Source: Spirosoma endbachense
GTDB taxonomy: Bacteria > Bacteroidota > Bacteroidia > Cytophagales > Spirosomataceae
Direction of reading: 5' to 3'
DNA: 64,000 nucleotides
NCBI RefSeq assembly: GCF_010233585.1
Contig: NZ_CP045997.1
Location: 5,275,284-5,339,283, forward strand
Shown here: in pieces, positions 56,577-64,000 of the stretch
How positions within the stretch are numbered: the stretch's first letter is position 1
Layout: every line of letters starts with the position of its first letter
Program-made: the position numbers and the translations under genes
The notes under the pieces: generated by a model
What the model was told of the DNA's origin: nothing
The model's database searches: none
The model's input: the letters and a program-made list of their open reading frames with translations, nothing else

Positions 56577-57383
56577 ATGAAGACGATCAAATACTTTCTT
56601 TTATTGATGCTGATCACCATGGCCTTTGTCAAAGGCGTTCCCCGATGGAAAACAGGTGTTGCATTGTATTCTTTTCACCACCACGCTTTCAAAAAAAGTT
56701 TAGATATGGCTCAACGCTGTGGTTTAACAAACGTTGAAGGTTTTTCATTTCAAAAACTCGGAGAGGACTTTGGTGACAAAACAATGGGTGATTTAAACGC
56801 AACTGAGGTGACTTTGGTGAAACAAATGCTGGCTGAAAGAAATCTCAATATGTCATCTTTGTTTGTTGGCAAAGCGAATGGTTTGAACGATTGGGAAAAG
56901 TATTTCAAATTGGGTCAAGAATTTGGCGTGAAGTATCTGGTGTGTGAACCATTAAAAAAAGATTGGGGGATTATCGATAGTTTAGCCGGAGTTTATAAAA
57001 CTAAAATTGCCATTCATGAACATAAAAAACCCAACTTGTACTGGCACCCAGATTCGGTTCTGGCAGCAGTTAAAGGACATAAAAATATTGGGGCTTGTGC
57101 CGATATTGGCCATTGGGTTAGAAGTGGTCTGGACCCGGTCAATTGCCTGAAAGCACTTTCTGGGCATATTATCGGGATACATCTCAAAGATGTCGATAAG
57201 TCAGGCAAGGATGTTGATCCTGGAAAAGGGGAAATCGATTTTGCCCGTGTCGTGCAGGAATTGAAGAGACAAAAATTTACCGGTTATATTAACGTAGAAT
57301 GCGAGCATAACTGGGAGGATAACACCACAGACGTAAAAAACGCCATACAATACATCCAGGATACAGCAAAAAACGAAAAATAA
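56577..57383 (+). CDS. exported xylose isomerase-like TIM-barrel protein
   Basis: A 268-residue protein with a signal peptide (about 1-20) and an AP-endonuclease-2/xylose isomerase-type barrel: WKTGVALYSFHHHAF, LKYLVCEPLKK, the metal-site phrase IAIHEHKKPN (about 141-150), GACADIGHWVRSG and IGIHLKDVD, and YINVECEHNW near the end. The His, Asp and Glu of these phrases are the usual metal ligands. It belongs to the sugar phosphate isomerase/epimerase superfamily; the exported forms are of unclear role. Its native upstream region may have been replaced by the IS982 remnant. Confidence 0.85.
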   Translation: MKTIKYFLLLMLITMAFVKGVPRWKTGVALYSFHHHAFKKSLDMAQRCGLTNVEGFSFQKLGEDFGDKTMGDLNATEVTLVKQMLAERNLNMSSLFVGKANGLNDWEKYFKLGQEFGVKYLVCEPLKKDWGIIDSLAGVYKTKIAIHEHKKPNLYWHPDSVLAAVKGHKNIGACADIGHWVRSGLDPVNCLKALSGHIIGIHLKDVDKSGKDVDPGKGEIDFARVVQELKRQKFTGYINVECEHNWEDNTTDVKNAIQYIQDTAKNEK

Positions 57384-57537
57384 GTAGTGCTATTGGCATG
57401 GTTTATGAATTGCCCAATACCTATGGAGTGATCAGGCAGCAACTTCAAAAATCATAGAAACTATTCATCCCACACCGGGTTGTGGCATTGTTGTCGAAGT
57501 AGAATAGGAGCGTAATGACGTCATTGACCAACTTCTT

Positions 57538-58635
57538 TCAATAATCATACACATGCTCAATCTTAACGCCCTGCTCGGTTACGAACCGAACGGTTTTGTC
57601 CAGCCAACGGACGGGCGTTACCAGGGCAACCCGCTTCAGGCCGGGTTTGGTGAGAATTGGCTGCGTAAATACCAGTTGGAAATCGGTCGAGGCTGGTTTC
57701 CAGGTTTCGGGAGCCAATAGGGTTATCAGGATGGCCGAGTTATTCCCAGCAATTTCCCGGAAGGTTGCACCCTGCTGTACTAAAGCCGACACGGCCGGAT
57801 GGAAAGCTTCATAACGGGGCAACATTAGTAAGGCCGAGCCATCGGGATACGTTTGGGCAGGTGATAGAGAGGTTGGCCGTTGGGTAGCGGGTAGTTTGTC
57901 TATGATGACAGCAGTTGTCGGCAAAGCATCGTCGTAAGAAGCTTTGGTGCCGAGTTTGATGAGGTAACCATAGCCTGCCTTCACCAGCAACTCCGTCAGC
58001 AGCATATACTTGCGATCACATTTACGCAGGAAATGTGGCCCGAAAAACGATGTTCCTGTCAGTAGGCTGGGAATACGAGAAGTAAAGTCGAACTCATACC
58101 AGGGCGATACGCGGATAAAGTCTACGTAATCCTGCGTAAACGTTGCATTAAAGGTATCTTCATCCGTCACGATAGCGCCCTGCGTTGGGTTCGTTAGCCG
58201 CCCAACGATGGTTTCGTAGAGGGCTTTCATGGCATATTCGACCGTTGTGCTGACGCCAATGACCCAGATCATGATGTGGTAACCGGTATTGAACGCGAAA
58301 ATGCCTTTGATCTGATCATACACGACACCATAACTTTGCCAGAGCTGTTTAACGTGGCTCATGTATGGGAATGTGGTCGTTGTGCGGATTTGGGCGTAGT
58401 CGGCTATTTCGGCGGGGCTATGGACCAGAAACCATTCGGGATAGGTCAGGAATGTCTGATCGGCGGGGCGGATGTGCTCGGCGGGTGTGACTGGATTCGG
58501 ATTGCTGACCAGCCATTCTTTCGGCACAACGCAGCCCTTGCCAGCCGGAGTCGTCAAGGATTGTCGCCCTTTGCGGAGGAAAAGAAAAACGGCCAGTACG
58601 ACCATCATAACCGTCAGAATCGGGAGCCTAAGCAT
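57538..58635 (-). CDS. membrane-anchored protein of unknown function, third gene of the operon
   Basis: I do not recognise this 365-residue protein. It has one N-terminal membrane helix (about 4-20), so the bulk probably lies in the periplasm. Aromatic-rich phrases such as TFLTYPEWFLVHSPAEIADY and SPWYEFDFTS and a hydrophobic patch (GYHIMIWVIGVSTTVEYAMK) stand out. Its start is nine bases after the methyltransferase stop on the same strand, and that gene is three bases from the oxidase, so the three are co-expressed. It may be a binding or scaffold protein for the product of the two enzymes; this is inference. Confidence 0.7.
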   Translation of the reverse strand: MLRLPILTVMMVVLAVFLFLRKGRQSLTTPAGKGCVVPKEWLVSNPNPVTPAEHIRPADQTFLTYPEWFLVHSPAEIADYAQIRTTTTFPYMSHVKQLWQSYGVVYDQIKGIFAFNTGYHIMIWVIGVSTTVEYAMKALYETIVGRLTNPTQGAIVTDEDTFNATFTQDYVDFIRVSPWYEFDFTSRIPSLLTGTSFFGPHFLRKCDRKYMLLTELLVKAGYGYLIKLGTKASYDDALPTTAVIIDKLPATQRPTSLSPAQTYPDGSALLMLPRYEAFHPAVSALVQQGATFREIAGNNSAILITLLAPETWKPASTDFQLVFTQPILTKPGLKRVALVTPVRWLDKTVRFVTEQGVKIEHVYDY

Positions 58636-58644
58636 GAGGGACTA

Positions 58645-59505
58645 TCAAATTTTAGTGAACAGGACCAGCGTATTATCAGATGGATCATTGGCTTGAAGGA
58701 GCCGTTTACCCGCATCGCTAAAGCCAGCCTGACTAATGAGCCGACTCCATTCCTCAATCGGTTTAAACCCTTTATAATCCTGCTGATCGATTTCCCAAGT
58801 GATGTTCAGACCGAGGTTAAATACGGTATGAACGAGCGATACGAACGTTGCCATATCATCGGTTTTTACGTCGTGATCGCGCAGAATAAACCAGCCACCA
58901 GGACGCAGAATTCGCCGGATGGAGTTGATAAAGCCCGCTAGTTTTTCGGGTCGGGTGTGATGCAGGCCAATCAGGCAGGTTACCAGATCAACGCTTTCGC
59001 TGGCAATAGCATCGGGGCTAATTGGCTCGTAATCATTTAGTTCAACAAAGGTGCCGATTTTGCCTAACTGACCCCGTTCCATAATATCGGCAGGGCTGTT
59101 GGTTGGAGCAACATCGTTGATCAGGTAAATGGGCTCGCTGATAGGCAGGTGTTTACGCAGATGGCTGATGTAGCGACCCGGTGACCCAATTTCAACGTAG
59201 CCGTTTATCTGGGCTCCTTTGGGCAACAGTTCCAGTGTTTGGCGGGTCATTTCTTTTTTCTGCGTTTTGAGGGCAGGCAGCGCATAGGTCAGTTCTGACA
59301 GAAACGGCTTGATGCTGGACAGGCGATTCTGTACGGTTTTATAAATACGCTCGTCCGACGTTTCTGTTTTCGTTACTTCACGAATCAGGTGGTGAAACTT
59401 GTCTTCGGGATAGAGGTGAAAAACGACCTGTAGAAAGCGGTAAAACGCATCGCGGGGTTTCGTTTCATCGAAAACAGTGTGAAATTCAGAAGTTACTGGT
59501 GTCAT
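58645..59505 (-). CDS. class I SAM-dependent methyltransferase, second gene of the operon
   Basis: A 286-residue soluble protein with a Rossmann-like methyltransferase fold. Motif I is unusual (YVEIGSPGRY, about 102-111) where most have a glycine-rich DxGxG. Later motifs are regular: SVDLVTCLIGLHH near 173 and ILRPGGWFILRDHDV near 205. The first 95 residues are helical and have no close counterpart. The gene lies three bases from the oxidase stop, so translational coupling is likely. The methyl acceptor is unknown. Confidence 0.8.
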   Translation of the reverse strand: MTPVTSEFHTVFDETKPRDAFYRFLQVVFHLYPEDKFHHLIREVTKTETSDERIYKTVQNRLSSIKPFLSELTYALPALKTQKKEMTRQTLELLPKGAQINGYVEIGSPGRYISHLRKHLPISEPIYLINDVAPTNSPADIMERGQLGKIGTFVELNDYEPISPDAIASESVDLVTCLIGLHHTRPEKLAGFINSIRRILRPGGWFILRDHDVKTDDMATFVSLVHTVFNLGLNITWEIDQQDYKGFKPIEEWSRLISQAGFSDAGKRLLQANDPSDNTLVLFTKI

Positions 59506-59508
59506 GGC

Positions 59509-61254
59509 TTAGAGGGTAGAGGGGTTATAGTATGTATCCCAGAATACGTTGTGAAACCGAAAGTCGGGATCCAGTTTTTTCTTGAGTGCAAAAAGTTTTT
59601 TCGCATTGGGATAGGCCAGATGGAATTGCTCCGGCAGGGCATGTGCCTGATAGGGAAGGTAATAAGCCCCATCGACCGATATGGCCGCATCGATCAGCTC
59701 GCGAGTCCAGATGGCTACTTCATTTTTAGCGATTTCGTTTGTCCGTTGTTTGTAATAGACCACAAAGGCAAAGACTTCTTCGCGCGCCCAGGCCAGAAAC
59801 GAACCCGAATCCGGGAGTGCATGGCGAATCGATACATTGATGACGTTGACCCGATAGCGGTTAAATATCTCACTCATTTTCTCCGAAAAAGCGTCGAAAT
59901 GACGAACAGGAACAAAATATTCCTGTAAGACATACGTGCGTTTCGTGCGGGATCTAGGTTCGAGTTCAGCGACATCGTAACCGGCCTCGTAATTGCGCCA
60001 GTGAATGGGCTGGCTGAGGTAGATCAACGGGTCTACGATATGTTCACGTCGCCATTTACCGAAGAATGTCTCGGTAAATGCCCACATAAAATATCGTTCC
60101 AGCGGATATGATTCCCGAAGTGGCATCAGACGCGTTTTTACGGTTGGCTTTTCGGTAGTTTTAACCCACGTAACGGCCCGCATGTTTGTGAAGGCAGGCG
60201 GATACATATCACCATTATGGAAAACCGCTTCTGGATTATCACGGATGGTATGGGCAAAATAGGAACGGTAGTCTGAACGAGCCAGTTTGTAGTGGTCACG
60301 CCGAACGGCCAGATTATCTTCGAGATCTAGTTCGACAGCTACAATAATTCCCAGCCCGTTATAGCCGCCAATAGTGCCGAAGAATACGTCCGGATTTTCG
60401 GTACGGCTGGCCTGAACAAGCGACCCATCGGCCAGCACAATTTCAATGGAACGAACGGCCAGAATGAGTGGGCCGTGCCCCATGTATCGGCCATGACAGT
60501 TTACACTCAGTGCTCCGCCAACGGTAAAATTGGCATAGGTCTGCATGATTTTGATGCTCAGATCGTGGGGATCAATGTAGCGCTGGATGTCGCACCACCG
60601 GATGCCAGCCTGCACTTGAATGATGCGATCATCTTTCGAGAAATGAATGACCTGATTCAGACCACGCATATCGATGTGCAGGCTTTTTGGACTTGCCGTT
60701 TGCCCACCCATACTGAACCGTCCACCGCCCACTGATACGGGTCCCGTAGTCATACGGAGCCGTTCCTGCAACTCCGCTACAGATTTAGGCCGAAAGACCT
60801 CCGCCACAACAACCGGATTGAGCTGAGTGACGTCGTTGATAACGCGTTCCTGGGGTTTGAGATGCGAATCTGTCAGACCGGTATCGTTTTTGAAATAATC
60901 GGCGGCTTCGTCGGGAACCGTTCCGAACTTGTTTTTCTGTGAATCCCCCTTTTTAAATCCCAGTTGATAGATCAGCCAGATTGGGCCAAGAACCGGAATT
61001 AAAACCATAAGCAGCCAGTAGCCAGAGCGGTTTGTATCATGCAGCCGTTTGGTGGCTGTAGCGAACAGCGATCCGATCAGAAGCGGATAGAGTGCATAAG
61101 TCGCTCCTTCGCCTATGAAATCGTTTAGTAACGTATGCAGCACATAGAACGTACTCCAGATAAAGGCGGAGACGATCCAGTAGGTGGCTCGTTTGATACG
61201 GCCCCTGCTTGTAAATAGAAGGTAACTGAGGGGAAGTTTATCTTTTAGGCGCAT
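59509..61254 (-). CDS. DUF805-FAD oxidase fusion protein, first gene of the operon
   Basis: I start at the ATG at 61254 (MRLKDKLPLSYL); an in-frame start 45 bases upstream would lie beyond the -7 box. The 581-residue product joins two parts. Residues about 8-110 are a DUF805-type membrane domain with helices WIVSAFIWSTFYVLHTLL, ALYPLLIGSLFATATKRLHD and YWLLMVLIPVLGPIWLIY. The rest is a VAO/PCMH-type FAD oxidase (SVGGGRFSMGG near 175-186, FTVGGALSVNCHGR, GGYNGLGIIVAVELDLE) that ends in a sugar-lactone oxidase-like C-terminal domain. The flavin-linking His is absent, so FAD should be bound non-covalently. A membrane-tethered oxidase is predicted; substrate unknown. Confidence 0.8.
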   Translation of the reverse strand: MRLKDKLPLSYLLFTSRGRIKRATYWIVSAFIWSTFYVLHTLLNDFIGEGATYALYPLLIGSLFATATKRLHDTNRSGYWLLMVLIPVLGPIWLIYQLGFKKGDSQKNKFGTVPDEAADYFKNDTGLTDSHLKPQERVINDVTQLNPVVVAEVFRPKSVAELQERLRMTTGPVSVGGGRFSMGGQTASPKSLHIDMRGLNQVIHFSKDDRIIQVQAGIRWCDIQRYIDPHDLSIKIMQTYANFTVGGALSVNCHGRYMGHGPLILAVRSIEIVLADGSLVQASRTENPDVFFGTIGGYNGLGIIVAVELDLEDNLAVRRDHYKLARSDYRSYFAHTIRDNPEAVFHNGDMYPPAFTNMRAVTWVKTTEKPTVKTRLMPLRESYPLERYFMWAFTETFFGKWRREHIVDPLIYLSQPIHWRNYEAGYDVAELEPRSRTKRTYVLQEYFVPVRHFDAFSEKMSEIFNRYRVNVINVSIRHALPDSGSFLAWAREEVFAFVVYYKQRTNEIAKNEVAIWTRELIDAAISVDGAYYLPYQAHALPEQFHLAYPNAKKLFALKKKLDPDFRFHNVFWDTYYNPSTL

Positions 61255-61262
61255 ATGACAGG

Positions 61263-61270
61263 CAAATGTA
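61263..61270 (-). promoter_or_regulatory. -7 box of the oxidase operon
   Basis: TACATTTG on the minus strand, an exact TAnnTTTG match, ending eight bases before the chosen start codon, so the mRNA would have almost no leader. A -33 TTG at 19 bases is not clear. Confidence 0.45.
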
Positions 61271-61534
61271 AAGAAGAGGCTTTTACCTGCTTGATTCACA
61301 ACGGTGTTTCTTAGTGAAAGGTAAGCCAGGACCCGTTACAAGGTGCAATGAGTGCAAAGGCACTATTCCTAAAGATTTACCGTACCAACTAAGTTTATAC
61401 GATACGTTAATCAGGCATCGGTCACTGGATTGTCAGTAGTTCTGTTTGAGCTTCTGCCTGACGCGCATTGGTTGGCGCAGATTACGCTCGCTGCGCCATC
61501 AGTCATTTGCCGGAGAGGTGAATGTGCGTGCAAA

Positions 61535-61578
61535 AATGACGGCTTCGGCGCATGCAAACATGGACCGAAGCCGTCATT
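61535..61578. terminator. 14-bp hairpin downstream of the S9 peptidase gene
   Basis: Perfect arms 61535-61548 and 61565-61578 with a 16-base loop, about 60 bases after the stop of the minus-strand gene. Confidence 0.75.
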
Positions 61579-61641
61579 CATTTTAGTCATTCTATTAATG
61601 GTCAATTGACGGATCGGCCATCGTCAGAATTTAGTTGTAGC

Positions 61642-64000
61642 TTATTTTCCTCCGCCAACTTTCCCCGCTTTGTTGCCCTGTCCGGCAGCGGCTGGGTTTT
61701 TGACGTATTTGTCGAGCCAGCCGTTCATTTCCCAAAGCATGTGCAGTAACGATTCTTTGGCCGTGTAGCCGTGACTCTCATAAGGCAGGAATACTAACCG
61801 CGTGGTTGCGCCAAAGCCTTTTAGCGCATTATAATAGCGCTCCGACTGAATCGGGAACGTCCCTGTGTTATTATCCGCTTCACCATGAACAAGCAATAGG
61901 GGAGTCTTCATCTTGTCGGCATTCATAAACGGCGACATTTTGTTATACACCTCCGGAGCCTGCCAATAGCTACGTTGTTCGTTCTGGAACCCAAATGGGG
62001 TCAGTGTACGATTGTAAGCACCACTGCGGGCAATGCCACCTTTGAATAATTTGCTGTGAGTCAGGAGATTGGCTGTCATGAACGCACCGTATGAATGGCC
62101 GCCCACACCCACACGGCTTGAGTCGACCACACCTAGCCGAACACCTTCATCAATAGCCGCTTTGGCACTGGCTACCAACTGCTCAATGTAGGTGTCGTTC
62201 GGTTCTTTATCACCCTCGCCCACAATGGGAATGCTGGCGTTGTCCAGAATGGCATAGCCCATTGTTACGAACGCAGCCGCACCCCAGTAACTGATCCGGT
62301 TAAACTGATAGGGCGAGCCGGATACCTGACTGGCGGCATCCTTGCTCTTGAACTCGGCAGGGTAGGCCCACAGGAAGGTCGGTAGTGGACCTTGTTCTTT
62401 CTTGTAGCCAACAGGCAGATAAAGCGTGGCAGTCAGGTCTACGCCATCTGAGCGCTTATAGCGAAGCTGTTGTTTTTGAATCCCTTTCAGTTGCGGATAG
62501 GGGTGAGGGAAGAATGTTACCTGAACTGGAGCAATGCGGGCTTTTAGGTTCCTGACGAAATAGTTCGGGTTTTCATCGGGCGTTTCGCGAGTGGTTAAGA
62601 TCACTTGTCGAGTGGCATCCAGTACGGCAATGGGGCGCTCAAAATAAGGAGCCGCCGACCGCCAGAGCTCACGATTTTGCTTCGTTTTCAGGTTGAGCAG
62701 GCTCACAAAGGGACGGTCCCCTTCGGGCGATGCACCTAGTCCGTTCAACATAATCAACTCCCCGCTAGGCAATAGATTTAATACGTCGCGACCATATTGA
62801 TTCTGCTTCGTGTCGGGTTGACCAGGATTTGTGTAACGATCTTCGTATGACCGATCAAACAGAACGGACGTTTGCCAGGTTGCCGGATTAACAATTTTGG
62901 TAATTGTCTTGCGGTTCTGCCACCAGCGTTCATTGGCCAGGGCGGTCGATTCATTCCCCCATTCGAAGCCTTCGAACCGGAACTGAGCTGCGTAAATCTC
63001 TTTGGGTTGTGCCGAGAAGGGAGCTTCTGTCAGAAAGACCTTGTCCCGGATGTCTGCTTTTACTTTAGGATCGCCATTATCCTGAGCTACTGTGTAATAG
63101 ACCGAAGCTGGAGCATCGGCCCGCCAGGCAAACTCACGTGGGCCATTGGGAGCACCATCGGGGCTGTATGCAACGGTTTCCTGCAATGGGCCGTCGTTGA
63201 GTGTCTTTACCAGCGAGCCAGCAATCGCATAAACCTCCGTTTTCAGCGGAAACCGATAGACCGGAACCAGGTACGAGAAGGGAGTATGAACCGTTTCGAT
63301 CAGTACGTACTGACCATTTGGTGCCGGATCGGCGGAGAGAATGATTCCCGGCTGGCCAATGTTTGTCGTTGTTCCGTCCAGACCCAGCCGAACCACTTGT
63401 GCTGTGGTGTAGTAGGCAAATTGTCGCTCGTCGGACGGGTTTTTGAGCAAATCCTGGTACGTGGGTGCCTGACCGCGTTTGCCACCGACGTTTTCCTGCG
63501 TTGTCGGACTGCTCGGTACGCGGCTGATTTCGGGCGCAGACCCGCGCCCGGCCGGAATACTCTTAACGATCAGGTTTTTGCTGTCCGATACCCAGTGATA
63601 GGGTGTTCCGAGGGTTGCGTTGAGGGCAATTGTGCCAATTTTCTGGGCCGCAGCCGTCGTTACATCGGCAACGTACAGATCGATACGGGTATCGGTTGAA
63701 TTGGTAAAGGCTATTTTAGTCTCGTCGGGCGACCACTGTACATAACTGATGAGTGGATTTGCCGGAAGGCCGGTAATGGTTTTTTCATCTTTATCTGTCA
63801 GTTTTTTGATTTTGAGGCCGGTTATGTAACGCGCCCGGCTGGGTCCATTATTTGCCGGATTCAGGCGTAGGCCAGCCAGTTTGAACTCGGGTTGAGCCAG
63901 CTCGGCAATTCCTGGTGCAGAGGCCTGTTCGAGAATGAGCATGACATCGCCCTTGCCCGACATACTGACAGTAGGCGTGGGGGGAACGGTCACCAGATCG
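61642..64000 (-). CDS. S9-family prolyl oligopeptidase-like peptidase (5' end outside window)
   Basis: The frame stays open to the last base of the window, so the N-terminus lies beyond it; a GTG at 63993 is not a convincing start. The visible 786 residues include a beta-propeller with WD-like repeats (YVQWSPDETKIAFTN, then ADPAPNGQYVLIE) and a C-terminal alpha/beta-hydrolase. The triad is visible: Ser in VGVGGHSYGAFM, Asp in LLLVHGEADNNTG, His in YESHGYT. It resembles the glutamyl/acylaminoacyl-type S9 peptidases of Bacteroidota, many of which are secreted; a signal peptide cannot be checked here. Confidence 0.88.
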   Translation of the reverse strand, partial: DLVTVPPTPTVSMSGKGDVMLILEQASAPGIAELAQPEFKLAGLRLNPANNGPSRARYITGLKIKKLTDKDEKTITGLPANPLISYVQWSPDETKIAFTNSTDTRIDLYVADVTTAAAQKIGTIALNATLGTPYHWVSDSKNLIVKSIPAGRGSAPEISRVPSSPTTQENVGGKRGQAPTYQDLLKNPSDERQFAYYTTAQVVRLGLDGTTTNIGQPGIILSADPAPNGQYVLIETVHTPFSYLVPVYRFPLKTEVYAIAGSLVKTLNDGPLQETVAYSPDGAPNGPREFAWRADAPASVYYTVAQDNGDPKVKADIRDKVFLTEAPFSAQPKEIYAAQFRFEGFEWGNESTALANERWWQNRKTITKIVNPATWQTSVLFDRSYEDRYTNPGQPDTKQNQYGRDVLNLLPSGELIMLNGLGASPEGDRPFVSLLNLKTKQNRELWRSAAPYFERPIAVLDATRQVILTTRETPDENPNYFVRNLKARIAPVQVTFFPHPYPQLKGIQKQQLRYKRSDGVDLTATLYLPVGYKKEQGPLPTFLWAYPAEFKSKDAASQVSGSPYQFNRISYWGAAAFVTMGYAILDNASIPIVGEGDKEPNDTYIEQLVASAKAAIDEGVRLGVVDSSRVGVGGHSYGAFMTANLLTHSKLFKGGIARSGAYNRTLTPFGFQNEQRSYWQAPEVYNKMSPFMNADKMKTPLLLVHGEADNNTGTFPIQSERYYNALKGFGATTRLVFLPYESHGYTAKESLLHMLWEMNGWLDKYVKNPAAAGQGNKAGKVGGGK

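Larger units (their letters stand above)
61255..61641. other. intergenic region between two minus-strand genes
   Basis: About 390 bases, no gene seen. The left end holds the -7 box of the oxidase operon, the right end the terminator of the S9 peptidase gene. Confidence 0.5.

Noticed and set aside
62872..63699. 275-codon open frame on the plus strand opposite the S9 peptidase
   Set aside because: Antisense shadow of a propeller domain; composition rich in Cys and Arg, not protein-like.
1..64000. tRNA, rRNA, CRISPR arrays
   Set aside because: No tRNA-like T-arm with matching acceptor stem, no ribosomal RNA text and no regularly spaced repeats were found by eye in the gaps.

Overview
The window looks like chromosome of a Bacteroidota member of the Cytophagales, most like Spirosoma and its relatives; this placement is inferred from gene content and promoter style, not from a marker-gene search. 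Supporting signs are remnants of a SusC/SusD pair, an OmpA-type lipid/cell-wall protein set, a surface protein with thrombospondin type 3 repeats, carboxynorspermidine decarboxylase, many lipoprotein signal peptides, and promoters of the Bacteroidota type (TTG, 19 bases, TAnnTTTG). Most genes end in long, nearly perfect hairpins. I see no rRNA, tRNA, CRISPR array, prophage or complete insertion sequence.

Layout. 1-9.6 kb: end of an ABC exporter, secreted and outer-membrane proteins, a GH43-like exported protein, a lipoprotein Gfo/Idh/MocA oxidoreductase and a double NIPSNAP protein. 9.7-15.1 kb: a lone alpha-E protein, a response regulator with a multi-PAS histidine kinase, and a barrel protein. 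15.2-19.1 kb: glycogen branching enzyme and maltokinase. 19.6-24.8 kb: two tandem AraC paralogues, a BBE-type flavin oxidoreductase, a Tat-exported DsrE-like protein and a TauE/SafE transporter. 25-32.7 kb: housekeeping and envelope genes (PgeF, GlsB-like, acyl-CoA dehydrogenase, UDP-glucose dehydrogenase plus UDP-glucuronate decarboxylase, NspC) and a response regulator whose receiver has lost its phosphorylation site. 33.1-35.7 kb: an AT-rich island with a lipoprotein gene broken by one in-frame stop, a small secreted protein, and a very AT-rich stretch with 12-bp tandem repeats. 35.7-47.4 kb: exported methyltransferase, membrane protein, zinc peptidase, DUF2147, heptose adenylyltransferase, PanD, MoeB-rhodanese, a large SGNH/DUF11 surface protein, AspS. 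47.5-57.4 kb: M20 amidohydrolase, then an accessory locus with AraC regulator, two SDRs, a SusC start fused by deletion to a SusD end, a PQQ dehydrogenase with cytochrome c domain, a decayed IS982 transposase and an exported TIM-barrel isomerase-like protein. 57.5-61.3 kb: a tight three-gene operon of a DUF805-FAD oxidase fusion, a methyltransferase and an unknown membrane-anchored protein. 61.6 kb to the end: an S9 peptidase running off the window.

How the parts fit. Mak and GlgB belong to alpha-glucan synthesis through maltose 1-phosphate. Ugd and the decarboxylase make UDP-glucuronate then UDP-xylose for envelope polysaccharide. The 49-57 kb block reads as a sugar or sugar-acid oxidation locus that has lost its importer. 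The best candidates for an undescribed system are the 58-61 kb oxidase-methyltransferase operon and, less strongly, the 21-25 kb flavin/DsrE/TauE group.
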